DNA from: Alosa alosa
Lineage: Eukaryota; Chordata; Actinopteri; Clupeiformes; Clupeidae
Reading direction: 5' to 3'
NCBI RefSeq assembly: GCF_017589495.1
Contig: NC_063198.1
Location: forward strand, 8,245,497-8,309,496
DNA: 64,000 nt
The position numbers were made by a program, and so were the translations under genes. Numbering within the stretch: the stretch's first letter is position 1; every line of letters starts with the position of its first letter. This document shows positions 1-13,313 of the stretch, one piece after another. The notes beneath the pieces are model-generated. The model was not told where the DNA came from. It saw only the letters and a program-made list of their open reading frames with translations, and made no database searches.

Positions 1-38
1 ATCCCAAACACCTATCCCTTTCTCCCATTCTGTCTTTT

Positions 39-58
39 CTCTCTCTCTCTCTCTCTCT

Positions 59-152
<94 letters not shown>
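39..152. repeat. (CT)n/(CA)n compound microsatellite
   Basis: A CT run followed by a CA run with one GCGC interruption near 117-120. Confidence 0.95.
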
Positions 153-153
<1 letters not shown>

Positions 154-515
154 CATAAAGGAGTGCCTGTATCAAGAGATCCTTCTGGTTATTATGCTCC
201 CTCCCTTCCGCCCGAGCGCCTGTCTGAGAAAGCAATCACCCGTTCCCTCAGAATCAATCAGACCTGCTCTCATTCCAATAATTTAGCAACACTGCAGGAA
301 AACAACTCTCTCCCTCTCCTTCTCTCTCACTCTCTCTCTCTTTAACTCTCCCTCTCTCCTTCTTTCTCTCTCGCTCTCTCTATGCCGCTGCTTTCCGCTC
401 CTTTGATAAGTTCTTACGATGAGGATCATGATGCATCACATGGCGGTGACGGAGATCTCAATGCCCCTCTCTCTCTCTCCGAGCACCCACAATGGACATT
501 CATGGAGTCTTGGGG

Positions 516-517
<2 letters not shown>

Positions 518-598
<81 letters not shown>
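518..598. repeat. (GT)n microsatellite
   Basis: About 40 uninterrupted GT units. Confidence 0.97.
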
Positions 599-599
<1 letters not shown>

Positions 600-1266
600 C
601 TGAATACCCTTGTGGATCCCTTTCACAGTTTCTGCATATCTTACCTAAAGTGCATATTAATGTATTTGTGTTAAAAAGCTGAACCCAATTTAATCTCAAG
701 ACTACTTAGATGCTGTAAGTATCATTTTGTCAAAAATAAAATAAAAACACCTCACCTGGTTCAGATAATGTGTAAATGTCACTTACATCCACAAAATCCA
801 CAAAATTACCTTGTTCACACCTGTTATCAAACTTACTGACAGGCCTCAAGGCCCAGTGACCTGAATGAAGCAAATGAACTGTGAGGAATCTCTGGACAGA
901 AGAGGATCTCACGTCACTGTTGATGTGGTATCAGCTGGCGTTGTGACGTGTCATAAAGGCTAGCCAAAGGTCAGAAGACTTCAATTCCGTCCATTTCATT
1001 TGATTGCTCTATCCTTCAAGCTAAACGGCATATTTCACACATTATTATATGGATGATCTATCATAGATGTATGGGTGTCGATGCATGATGTATGGATATG
1101 GTTTCTTATCTAAAATATTGCATCACTCTTAAATGTATTATATTTAATTATATTATATCACTGGACAAGTCCATTAGCAAAAAATAAAGCCAGGTTGTGA
1201 TGCTGTAAAATGTACACTTATAATGGAAATGTACCTGTATTCTAACAAGCTATCTTTGAATGATAA

Positions 1267-1827
1267 TAGACCCTTTTTTCAGTTTGTAGACAGTGATGAC
1301 TGCGTACATTTTGGAAATGGAAGTATGGTGGAGTTAGTCAAGCTACAGTACACAAATGGATCAACAACAAAATACATTTTGATGCTAGTTATACCTCTAA
1401 ATCAGTGTTAAAAAGCTTGTGTGTATGTTGTAGCTTCCTCTTCCTCGTCTGAATCGGAGTGAACAGAGCGTGTTTACGGAGAGCCTGTTCACTCCCTATT
1501 GACTGCCATTCTATCCAAACTGGGTGCAGTTCACCAGTAGTTCTCCTAGGGATGGTTGCAAATGAATGGGAGTCTATGGGGCTTGACGGCTGCATTTGTG
1601 TCACTTGCTTATCATCAAAAAACTTGACATTTTATTGTTTCCACAACTACAGTGTGGGTTTTCCATCAAAAGTGAAACAAACAAATACTTTTGTCCTTTC
1701 GGTATTTTACAGGGTGGGCCGTTGGCTCCTATTAGAAATTCTCTGGTGTGAAGGACTGGGGTAACATATTACTTCTGTTTCCAAAATGTGCACGCATATT
1801 GCTGAACGTAGGCAGTAAAAGGGTCTA
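1267..1827. mobile_element. MITE-like element with long degenerate terminal inverted repeats
   Basis: The left end begins TAGACCCTTTTTTCAG and the right end is the complement of TAGACCCTTTTACTGCC. The similarity continues inward for about 58 bp, including a shared CATTTTGGAAA block on both arms. The element is about 561 bp with no transposase, so it is non-autonomous. I could not find a clear target-site duplication. The interior (about 1450-1620) resembles a sequence common in teleost genomes (from memory). Confidence 0.7.
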
Positions 1828-4264
1828 TAAAAATATAAGTTGAAAACTGAATATTTAATAAATGTTTTAAATATTTAATAACATCTGGAAAAATGGCTAC
1901 TTAAAACCAACCTTTAATTTGACACCTCATTTGCAAATACCAAAGATGGTCTACATTGGGAACTAAACACAATAACGGGCACATCTACAAATTAATTCTC
2001 TAATGAGCATTCCAATGTGTTCAAGCAAAGAACAATGGAAAAATTGCAAAATGCTCTCTAAATTATGATGATATCTTCATTTTAATTTCAAATATGAGAA
2101 CTGAAGAGACAATGGGACCGAAAAGAGCTGACATGCCATTCTCAGGGAATGTCATTCTTTTTAATCATTCTAGGAGAAGTCATAGACAACCAATGCTGTG
2201 GCCCTGATGCCTACTGGCACATTCTTCTCAACATAAATTTTAATTGACATTTTAATCAAAAGGCACAAAGGTTAGGATATTGTAATTCCACCCCAGTGCG
2301 CACTGTGGTTCTGTCTTTTTTATTTAAAATAACTCCCACCGCAAAGGCCAAGCAGTGCTTTATTATGCACGGATCACGAATCCACTGAATATCTTCAAGT
2401 CTCCAAGGCAACTGTTATGACATTCACCGTCTTCAGCAAGCCTATTATCCACCATTATCTATTACGATTATCGCCCACAAAGTTATCATTTGTGTAGGGG
2501 CTGAAAGATTGCAAATAACTAACTTAGCATTAATTTACTGTCAAATATCAAGACACACCCTAGCTATTGAGGGTTCACAGTGACATATTATTGTTTGATT
2601 ATATCATTGACAGTAGGTGAAATCCTTCAGTAGTTTTATCAGTACTATTATCATGCAAAGATTTTTTGTATCCAGCCTCATCAAATCATTGTGTTTTGAA
2701 GCACAGAGTACAACCCTAACTCAACAGTAATATGGACTGTCATGCATTGTGTGAAGTCTGGGGAAAAGTGTGGATATAAACATATATAAACAATAGTATG
2801 TCACTGTGATGCAGTTCTATGAAAGAGGGAAGCATCATACTGACAGTGACTACAAGCTCTATGTCCAGTATTTGATTTTGCAGAGGAAAACACAGCACTG
2901 GCTGCACAGCCATTTTCTCCATCAATGATACTTCCCTCTGCATTTGCCGTGCTCCACCTGTCTTTCAGCTCTGCTCTGAATATTACAACAAACCACCAAA
3001 TGAGCCACAGCACCAGCAGCAGTCTGCCCACCACCACTAACACCCCCACAACCACCATTAACCTCACCACCACAACCACCACCTCCACCTCCTCCATCAC
3101 CTTTAGCAACTGACCCTGTGAGTGTCTTTCACTGGCCATTATTCATCAGGCGAGCGGTGAGCCAAAATGGCCTTTTTTTTCTTCTCCCCATTTAACACGG
3201 CACTTCTCCCAGAGCCCTCGCTCACACCGAAGGGCCCCTTTGGCTGGCCGCGCTAAAATTGAGATGATTGTGTTAAAAGAAAGGTTGCCTGGAAACAATT
3301 CACCGAAAGGCAATTATGAAATCCAGCAATTAAGTACTAGTTATTCCCTTAATGCAGCGCCCTGTTTGATGGGCAATGCTCGTCCGCCCAAACATCCCAG
3401 CAGCCCCCTTTGCTTATTACCACTAGCACCCGCTGTGTGGTGCAGCGTAGGCTGCTTTGCATATGGTTCTGCCCGTTATTTTTGCACTGATGGAGCCATT
3501 CACGGAGAGAGATCTTCCTCCAGATAAACATCAAAGCAGGGAGCACAATGTTGACTTGTTAAACAAAATAGATACACGTACAAAAAGGAAGGGGAAAAAA
3601 TACCCTACCCTGTCTTCACAAAATCACAAAGCAACTTAAGAGGATGTTCAGACAGGCATGAAATGAGAATCAAAAATCTATACACACATACGCATACATA
3701 CGCACGAAACACACACGCAGCTAAAATGAGAATTCGAAGTGTAGAGTCCCCCCATTATTTAATTGAGGTATACTCATAATGGCCTCAATGGCCTGGACGC
3801 TGCAGAGGGGCCAAAGATAACATCATGTTATTGATGTAGCCGATTTCAGAGTAAATTAACCCATTTAGCATGGCAAGTACTCGGCCTCAATGAGACTCTC
3901 TCCCGACTCCACTCTGCTCGCCTGCCTATTCAGGCCCCCTAATAAAGCCAAAATTGGATCCTGATGGCTCCCCGGACAAAGCTGGCGAGAGCTGGACTCT
4001 CTTCTGTTTGAAGACACAGGTCTCCAAAATGGAGGGAAGAAAAAAAGAAAGAAAGAAAAAACCTCCCCTCCCCAGGAAGGTCTCTCTTCATTTGTTTGTG
4101 GCTGGCTTCTGCCTACTTGAAAAGCTCATTGAGGTCGGACACACCGGGTGGCGCACGGCTGTCTCCTATCATGTCTTCATCACCGTCTGATTTCCAGAAT
4201 CATTACTGGAGCTGGCGTCCTGTCCTCGAGTTCACTGAGAGACACAGTGTGTCATCATCTAGTA

Positions 4265-4688
4265 CAGTGGTTTTCAAAGTGGGGGCCGCGAGGGGGTGCC
4301 AGGGGGGCCTCAGCAAGTTGGAGGGGAAAATAAAAGCAAGAAATAAATACATTTGAAAGATTTAAAATATACTGCACTATGAGGGTTGTTATACAATGCC
4401 ATTATAATAATGTGACGCATATCTGAACATATTTCCCATGATACTGACTGGGAATAATAGTAGAGTGATGGCTCTAATATAGCAGAAAGCCCCAAATAAA
4501 AATTTTACACACTGTATGCTCCATCGCGATGTGGTTGTGGCTAAAATAATTATTAGATTAGCTTAATGTATTTATACATTTGCCGTAGTATTGTCGATGG
4601 GTTTAATTAATAAAACATCAAGGGGGTCCTTGGCCAGAACCTAGTGGTATTTGGGGGGCCTTGTCGTAGAAAAGTTTGGGAACCCCTG
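4265..4688. mobile_element. hAT-like MITE with an 8-bp target duplication
   Basis: The ends are CAGTGGTTTTCAAAGT and the complement of CAGGGGTTCCCAAACT, which match at 12 of 16 positions. The element is flanked on both sides by ATCTAGTA (4257-4264 and 4689-4696), an exact 8-bp direct repeat. Terminal CAG...CTG with an 8-bp duplication is typical of hAT elements. It is 424 bp with no coding capacity, so it needed a transposase from elsewhere. Confidence 0.9.
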
Positions 4689-4719
4689 ATCTAGTATACA
4701 CTGTCTCATTTTTGTTACT

Positions 4720-4747
4720 TTAATTAATTAATTAATTAATTAATTAA
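4720..4747. repeat. (TTAA)n microsatellite
   Basis: About seven TTAA units just outside the hAT-like MITE. Confidence 0.95.
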
Positions 4748-4839
4748 GGAACTGCCTGATACACAATTTTACAAATGCATACAGTGCATATGAACACACA
4801 TATACCAACAGGCCAATACCCAGGACAAGGTTTTGTGGA

Positions 4840-4888
<49 letters not shown>
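4840..4888. repeat. (GT)n microsatellite
   Basis: GT units with one TATA interruption. Confidence 0.95.
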
Positions 4889-6622
4889 ACTATACACTAT
4901 GAACATATACATTTTTCTTTGCACTATGGAGATATAGCCCAACGAAAATAAATATGTTACATGGGCAGCGTGTTGGAAGCCAGTTCTGAAATATCGAGCG
5001 AACGCAGTAGGAGACGACAGCAGCTGGCCCAGCGGAGGCGGCGCTTGTGTGCCTCTGTCCTCCAGGATATTTTTGCTCTCAAACCTCCAAATCGTCACAA
5101 GTTCATTAGCCCAGACCCCCAGCTATAGCACGGGGATGCTCCATTTCCTATTCCCAAATGGATGTTATATCGCCAATGCCTTCAATCTAAATTTTGAATT
5201 GCTTAATGAATATGCTTCCAAAGGATTTTTTTTTACTGCTGCCTCCATTTCTAAATACTTTTAGTGTGAAAAGCACATTAGTGTTGACTGTGAGAAACAC
5301 ATTTAGACACCAAGAGCCTTTCCTCAGAAAGAAGAATTAGTGGAACATTCAGCACTGATCTTGAAAATGATAGATCCTAAAAATGGTGTTGAGACATAAT
5401 TGTTGATTTTCTTGCAGTAAAGATCCTATTCTCAGAAGTACCTGGACATCTCGTAACAGTAGCACAAGATTGTGGAGTGGACACACAAGAAGAGGTAATA
5501 CTGCGGCAACCAATCACTGGATTCCAGGAACAATTGCTTTTGCAAGGAGTGCTGAAATCTGAGGTGCCATACATTTTTAATGACGGCAGAGTTACCCAGG
5601 ACAGATAGTGGTATTTAATCTAAAAAGCTTTGGATTGTGTATCCCCTGTAGTAAACATCATTGATTTATCCATCTTAAATGTTGGTTCAATCCTCTGAGA
5701 CATTAATGTCAAAGTGATTCCACTTTAACAATCAGTAATGAATTATGACAGTTTTTTTTAAGCAAAACGACTTTTCAAAGGAATACAAAGATTGAAGTGA
5801 GAATCTGACTTAGCATAAGACTTGATTTGATTTGAGCAAAGACATTCATTCTTTTGTCATCTTTTATTTGTCAGACTGCCAGGTCAGATTGCTATCAAAA
5901 TGCATTTTCTTGATAACATTCATCTTTTTTGCATGATTCCCCTTTTAAACTGTTCCCAAATGTAACCAAGCTATGACTTACAATAAAATAACTAAATGGA
6001 AATATAAAAAGGGGGAATGTTATCGACCATGCACAGGAATTATTATTCCCCATGTTATTGAGGATGGAAAAAGGCTTATTTTGTTTTTCATGAAGCACAT
6101 CAACTTAATCTCCTTCATTCAATTGCTGCCACTCATCCAATCCAATCAGCCCACATCAAATCCTCATTCAAATGCCCACGTCGTAAGACATTCCTTTAAA
6201 AAAAATGTGATTAATGTTTAAAAATGCATAAATGACACTATCTGAGAGGTATCGGCATCCGATAAACAGGAAAACGTCACATGGCAAATAACATATGTAT
6301 TGGTAGGTGAACAGACTTCACACAACAACAACCAAGGAAAAAATATCTTTGTGAGTTGACAGGCCAGACAATAGCAGATGCAAAGACATGAAGAGATAAG
6401 AATAGGGCGTCAATCAGACCAGACAAAAGAAAAAAATCAGCAGCCACTAAATGCCACCGACAGACACCACTGGTCTTTTAGCACAGTTCTGATTTTGTTC
6501 CCTGCTAGTCACTAGTCAGACAGAGGACTCATCCTCTGATGAGGAAAATACACACACACACACACATACTGTACATGCATATACACAATCAAATTCACAC
6601 AAACTTGTTCTCATACACATAG

Positions 6623-7760
6623 GGCCTGTCCACACGGAGACACTTTTTAGGTTAAACGCAGAGGTTTTGCTTCGTCTTGGCAGAGTGTCCAAACGAATCC
6701 TGTAAACGCATTGCCCGAAACCGCACTTTTTTGAAACCTGGTCCCAGAGTGGAAAATCTGAAACCGTAGCCCGTTTGAATTCGTTTAGACAGCGAAACCG
6801 CACATCCTGCTCGCGTATCGATGATGTCATCAGCACACCTCAGCTGCCCTGGACTTGCACTTATAATATTGCCTAACAATACTAGTTTTCATACATGACA
6901 TTACCTACGATTACACTCCATTAAGATAAATATCACAACTGGTGCTCTGCGCAGCGCCGATAGCTTATGACTTGGTGGACTGAACACTGTTTTTCCGGTG
7001 TTTTTTTTATGCATTCTAGCTACTGTCAGTGACGAGAGAACTTAAGTTATTAGGAAAGTGCGGTGTAAGTTTAGGCTACATTAATTTGTGCATAGTGCCA
7101 GTGTCATTAATTTATTTTACATGTCTTACAACATATATGTGCATTCACAGTCGAGTGAAATCAGATATAAGCATACAAAGACGCTTAGAACTCACGTTAA
7201 GCCAATGGTAGCACACTGAATGCGAATGCACGATTTAATGCAGGCAAAAGTATTGACTGTTACTAACGAAGGTTTTATAGCAATATTATAAATGTGGCGA
7301 CAGAATAGCCTAGAACTTGGGTAAGCCTTGTGTTTAGTAGCCTAATTGCGGTGATAGCCAAAACTAATGTGAATCACGGACTATCCTACAACCAAAGAAA
7401 GTAAAGGTGATTAGTAGGCCTACCTGCGTTAGCCAAATAAAGGACGGGACTGCACCCTTCATAAACCGTAAAGTATATTTTATTAGTTTTACAGTTGACT
7501 ACAGTTGACAGTTCACCATCAGTCCACACAAACAATTCTGGTTTCCTCTCACTAGCCATTTCGTCATAGCCTATTCTGTCTGTTTGTAAAGCGCAAATTT
7601 TGGTCAATTTCTGTAAAGAAACAGTGCCACCTATAGGCCTGGGGTATGAAGTAACGTGTTGAGTCGTGTTGAGATGGATCCGTTTGGACGCAAATATTCT
7701 TGATACGGTTCCAGGGAAGACGGAGGAAAAAAAGATCGGTTTGGTACGTGTGGACTAGGC
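6623..7760. mobile_element. hAT-like non-autonomous element, about 1.1 kb
   Basis: The left end reads GGCCTGTCCACACGGAG and the right end, reversed, reads GCCTAGTCCACACGTACC, giving short inverted termini. CATAG occurs just outside both ends (6618-6622 and 7761-7765). Near the left end the sequence is rich in short phrases such as AAACGCA and GAAACCGCA, as in the 'GGCC..GTCCACACG' family common in fish. No transposase is seen. Exact borders are uncertain by one or two bases. Confidence 0.6.
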
Positions 7761-7800
7761 CATAGTCACGCCCTCTCTTTCTCTGTCTCTCTCTTACATA

Positions 7801-7808
7801 GACAGACA

Positions 7809-7877
<69 letters not shown>
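7801..7877. repeat. (CA)n/(TC)n compound microsatellite
   Basis: A CAGA lead-in, about 20 CA units, then about 14 TC units. Confidence 0.95.
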
Positions 7878-8104
7878 GAGAAAATAAAAGCCACAACATG
7901 ATGTGTCTCCCTCTTTCCTTCTGTTTCCAGCAGACAGCAGTGAAAGACATCACAAAGGGAAAGTTTCTTTCCCTCCCTCTGAGGAGCGACCACAGGCGCA
8001 CAAACAAACACCTCAGAAGGAGGCTACACGTGCCAAGGTGTCACGGAACCTGCCCCCTGTGCATAATTCAACACCTTTCCACTGCCTGTCAGGACGAGTG
8101 AGAA

Positions 8105-8199
8105 TAGAGAGGGGGAGCAGAGAGTGAGCGAGAGAGATGGAGAGAGAGAGAGGGGGGGGGGGTGGAGGGAGAGAGAGGGGGGTGGAGGGAGAGAGAGGG
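8105..8199. repeat. GA-rich tract with a short tandem
   Basis: Purine-rich. A GGGTGGAGGGAGAGAGAG unit occurs twice in tandem near its end. Confidence 0.85.
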
Positions 8200-8356
8200 T
8201 GAACAAAAACTAGCCGTCTGAGTTAGCGTTAGCGGCCAGCTCCGGTCCTGTACACACACCTCCTCTTCTCCTCCTCCTCTTGCCCACTCCAGGGCTGTTT
8301 TGGCCTCAAGTACACTTGGAACTCCAAAAGCTCCCAAAACAGGGTGAAAGGCAGGA

Positions 8357-8381
8357 GGGGGGTAAGGGGGGGTAAGGGGGG
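8357..8381 (+). other. G-run cluster with quadruplex potential
   Basis: Three runs of 6, 7 and 6 guanines separated by TAA. The long runs could supply four G-tracts. The G-rich strand is the non-transcribed-template partner of ptprt sense, so the transcript carries the C-rich copy. Confidence 0.6.
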
Positions 8382-9829
8382 CTTTTATCTGCCCATGGTG
8401 CTATTCAAGTCTGCTGACTTCATCTGAAGAGGTGCCCCACACCTCACAATAGACTGGGGACTGGCAGTGATATGCTCTCTCATTTTTTTTGGAGAGAGGG
8501 GCGAAGTCATTTGCATTGAGCCAAAGATAAAAGCCCATCAGCCGGTCTAGGACGCTGTAGAGGCCTGTTTTTTCAGGCCATTCATTGTAATGACGCTACT
8601 TGAAATATATATAAAAAACATCCCACACACAGCCCACTACGGCTCCAGTGCAGAAAAAGGTAAAATGTAAAGGACAAATGGCGAAACCTGATGAGTGTGC
8701 GTGCCTGTTATATGCCTTAAATGTCTTTCTTTTGTCATCTACAGGTAGGCTACTGTATGTGTTAGATTTGTGTAAAATGTGCAACCCCTCTCACAAACAG
8801 CACAATACAGACAATGTAACTAACTTATATATGATTGTATTTCTATTTACTTTTTAGTTAGTTGGCTGAAGCCTTGTTTTTGGAACAATTACATGTAGGC
8901 CAAAACGTGTTGCATCTTTACCCAGAGGTCTACAGCGATGACAAAAAAAAAATGCTGTCATCTTCATCTGGAGGGTTTTAGGGGTATTTTTTTTTAGGAA
9001 TCGGAACATTAGCCAGAAGACACATTAGATTCTCTGGCATAAACACTCAACCAATTAACTCTACACGGGAGATCATTTAAAAGGAAGAACATTTTAAAAG
9101 GATTGCTCATACAGCAGATGATCAGAGGATTTTTATTTCAGTTCTTATTGTTTTACCTCCTGCCCCAAAAGTCCCTGTCTGTCCCTTAAGCATGATAAGT
9201 ACCCAGTGAATAAGAGAAGGAGTGAAAGTAAGAAAGAGATAGAGAGAGAGAGAGAGAATGAGAGAGGAAAGAAGTACGATGAGAGGCCATGGTAACAGAG
9301 GAGGCTGGGTTGGTGGTAGCATCTGAAAAATCATCTGTTGCCTGGGCAGAGTTTCCTATAAGGGGAGATCAGTGAGGTGGGACGCCTTTAATCTGTCCCC
9401 TGGCCCTCCACAACAGAGATGATGATCCCATCAGGACACATGCCACTGTAAACACACCCACACCCACACCCGCTAGCGTTCAGCACCATCAAATTCCATC
9501 TGGCCACTATCCCGACACAACATCTCTCAAACAAGCTCTTAATTCATATAGTACCGTACACAAATGGGTTTTCTACATGATAATACCGCATTTTAATGAG
9601 AATGTCTTCGGTAGGCTGTGTGTAAATGTCGTTTGAAATAGAGAAGGTGAAAAATGCTGCTCCTGAAACAACATTTTGAAGGGATGCACTCCTGTATTAG
9701 TTGTGGCGGGGTGGGGGCCGTGACAGGAAATGTAATGAAACGCCCTGATAATGCATAAGAGGTGCCAAAAACACAAATCTGTCATGAATCCAGCATTACC
9801 CAGGTGAAAATCACTCAGAGGACTCTGGA

Positions 9830-9831
<2 letters not shown>

Positions 9832-9914
<83 letters not shown>
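9832..9914. repeat. (GT)n microsatellite
   Basis: About 41 nearly perfect GT units. Confidence 0.97.
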
Positions 9915-9916
<2 letters not shown>

Positions 9917-10856
9917 TGGGGGGGTGTCAGCAGGTGAGAGTGAACATGCCAGGAGGCGACACAAACAACAAACAAACACGCACACACGCACACACACTCA
10001 CACACTACTAGATTATGCTGATAAACAAGCACAGACACAAAGAGTTACACACAGCATTAGCACGCTATCACCTTCATCTTCCAAGTGGGGGTCGGAGTGG
10101 GAGGGTGTGGGGATGTGGAGGGGAGATTTATGGTAAACTGTGGGGAAAGATAATAATAATAATAAATCCGGTTTGGGAGAGAGTCAGGTGGAGGGCTGCA
10201 GTCTATAGATCACTCACGCGGAGGAAAAATGGATTAGGGGATCTTAAGTCCACCTCCTAAAAGTGTGATTGGCGGTGGGCGTTTAAACGGGGTGGGGGGG
10301 GGGGTGTCATCCTGAGACGAGGGCGGCGAGAGATTAATCGTGGCAGGCGTTTTGACGGAGAGCCCAGCACCCTCGCGCCACGCTGCTCCCACCGTTAATA
10401 ACCGGCAGCCCAAATCAGCCTTGGCCTGGAAAATGAACATCCATTTAGCGTAGCGGACAAACTCACACTCACACACAGAATCTCCAGTCCATCCATCGTC
10501 CACCCGCCCAAAATCAGCCCTGCTGAGAGGGGAGCATGTGGAGGGTTTTGTGCTGTGGGGTGGGTTGAAAGGTTAAAACTTATAACAAACAGGCCCCCCA
10601 ATAACCCCCACCCCCTCTCTCCCTCAACGTTATCATCTATTATCTAAGATCTCACTTTGCCCCAATTCTTCTCCTTCATTTTAATGCTTTTGCTTAACAG
10701 GGAGGTAATGTCCGTGGAGACTTGTGGAAGATTATGTGGAGATAAATGGTCTATGCTTAGGGGAGAAGCCTGGGTGGTCTGGGTGAGGAAAGCTTTCTGA
10801 GAACAACAGCAGCATGTGTGTGTGCAAGCATCTTAAAGTCTGTGACTGTACTTCCA

Positions 10857-10866
10857 CACACACTCA

Positions 10867-10903
<37 letters not shown>

Positions 10904-10938
10904 ACACACACACACACTCACACACTCACACACACACA
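10857..10938. repeat. (CA)n microsatellite with CACT interruptions
   Basis: A CA array broken by several CACTCA units. Confidence 0.95.
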
Positions 10939-11117
10939 ATACACACATGTCACCTCTCGCCTACAGCTAGGGCCACACCTGAGTGCTGCCATTGCCGCCA
11001 CTGCCACACCTGCCTGCTCCAATCTGCTAGCAGCCGTGCAGCGGGTCTGACAGGTGAACAGCAGCTCCACTTGAGAAACACATGTTCAGCTGTCCCGCAC
11101 CCCTCACCTCTGTGTCC

Positions 11118-11118
<1 letters not shown>

Positions 11119-11180
<62 letters not shown>

Positions 11181-11272
11181 CACTTTCACGCACACCCTAA
11201 CCACCACCACCACTACACACACAGGCACACACACACGCACACACACATAGAGATACACACAGACACATACAC
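11119..11272. repeat. (CA)n compound microsatellite
   Basis: A perfect CA array (11119-11178), a short CCACCA-rich gap, then interrupted CA units. Confidence 0.93.
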
Positions 11273-12075
11273 CCTGACCTCACTTCATGGCACCAGGCCA
11301 TCCCGGCGACTACCCAAGCCTGATCTGATGAAAACAGACAGCTGCTCTCATATTGATCGCTAGTCCAGACACGGAAGGACACAGGTGCTTACATGCGAAA
11401 ACATGCGACTGTGGTAAACATTTGGCTCGCTTTCCGGCATCTGGCCTGTACATTGTCGGCAGTGTGGATTTCTGATGTTGCGCCATTTCAGATGCCATGA
11501 CTCTCGTTTGCTTTATTTAATGGTCTTGGAGGTGAAGGAAAAGGCCAGCTAGCGCATCCAGCTACACATTAGCAACTACTCCCCAACACAGTAGTCTGGC
11601 TTCTGTTGGTGCTCCAGCCTCTCTGTCAGACTCTTTCAGACTCATGCAGTTTGAACTCCAGCTTCCCACATTCATAACATCCGTGGCATGGAATGCAAAA
11701 CAAGCCTGCTGGGCTATACTTGCTAGCTGGGTAATGCGCTAGCCCCTACTGCTTCTATAATGCCATTTGGTATTACCTCCTGTCAAAGACATTCCTCTGT
11801 TCATGCTTTGCAGATATTACACGCTTGCTATCTCCAAACCCCTGGCTCAGAGTGATCGAATTGATTGCTGCATGTTCGCATCAAATTATATTATATATCC
11901 TTCAGGTGGAGCTTTTTTCCCCTTGCGCTATTAATGTTAGCGCCGACCGAGGCTAATGTGAAGCCAAGCAAGCAGCGGTGAATCTGTGGCCGTACTGCGC
12001 GCTCGTAATGAACCCCACCGCCTGCAGGTATGGGCGCGAGGAGGAGGTACTTTTATGATGATGAGTAAGCTGTGT

Positions 12076-12079
<4 letters not shown>

Positions 12080-12121
<42 letters not shown>

Positions 12122-12152
12122 TGTGTGTGTGTGTCTGTGTGTATGTGTATGC

Positions 12153-12201
<49 letters not shown>

Positions 12202-12203
12202 CT
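12080..12203. repeat. (GT)n compound microsatellite
   Basis: Two GT arrays joined by a GTATGTGTATGCCTATGTG spacer. Confidence 0.95.
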
Positions 12204-12338
12204 GGTGTGGAATTAGCATAATGTGAATCAGTGCAGTGTCGGAATACCAAATCCATAATTGGGAAGGCCTAAGTGTGCATGGAGGCTGTCAGGCGGGGAG
12301 GCAGGCACACGATCTGGGGGCTCAGCATGGGGAGGATG

Positions 12339-12400
12339 TGGGGGTGGAGGGGGAGGCAGGGGAGGGTTGGAGACTCCGAGGAGATGGGGGTGGGGGTCTG
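12339..12400 (+). other. G-rich stretch with quadruplex potential
   Basis: GGGGGTGGAGGGGGAGGCAG followed by GGGAGGG, and again GGGGGTGGGGGTCTGGGG near 12384-12401. Each has at least three to four G-tracts with short loops. Confidence 0.55.
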
Positions 12401-12866
12401 GGGAAGCATCTCCTGCTACCTACACGTCTGCTCCAGGCTGTAGAATTAGCACATCATTCTCACTCTCGCGCTCCCTAAAGCTCCCTGCATAACGACACGG
12501 AGTGAGCCACCACAGCACGCGTAGTCCCCAGGCGCAGAGCTGCACTGCAAAACACGGGCATAATAGCACACATACAGAGGCATGTGCAGGTGCTGTTAAA
12601 ACAGACGGAAATGCTGCCGTACATACCGACCTGACCACGCTCAGCAATGCTAAAGGTCAGAGGAGGTCACAGCAATCTCTATTCAAATGCAGGGTTCTTT
12701 TCCTCCAATTTCATTTCTTTTGCTTGCCTGCTCGTCTAAATTACTTTTAAAGTTTCGTATCCAGAAAAATGCCTGACAACGTTATTTTTTTTTCCTGTTC
12801 ATCAGCAGTATATTGGAAATGAAGGCAGTGGATCAGGCAGGGGAGGTAAAGCAGAAGTATTTTAGA

Positions 12867-12904
12867 GTGTGTATGTGTGTGTGCGTGTGTGTGTGCATGT
12901 CTAT

Positions 12905-12971
<67 letters not shown>

Positions 12972-13002
12972 TGCATGTCTATCTGTGCGTGTGGTAATAA
13001 TG

Positions 13003-13075
<73 letters not shown>

Positions 13076-13184
13076 TGTGCATGTCTATCTGTGTGCGTGT
13101 GTGTGTGCGTGTGTGTGTGTGTGTGTGTGAGTGTGTGTGTGCGCATGTCTATCTGTGTGAGTGTATGTGTATGTATATAAGTAT
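12867..13184. repeat. (GT)n array with higher-order GCATGTCTATCTGTG units
   Basis: The marker GCATGTCTATCTGTG recurs at 12895, 12973, 13079 and 13143 inside GT arrays of different length, so larger blocks were duplicated, not just dinucleotides. Confidence 0.93.
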
Positions 13185-13231
13185 ATAAATGTGAATGATA
13201 TGACATTAATCGACTGTATATCAGTGGTGTA

Positions 13232-13265
13232 GAAGGAGAAAGAAAGAGAAAGAAAGAGAAAGAGA

Positions 13266-13313
<48 letters not shown>

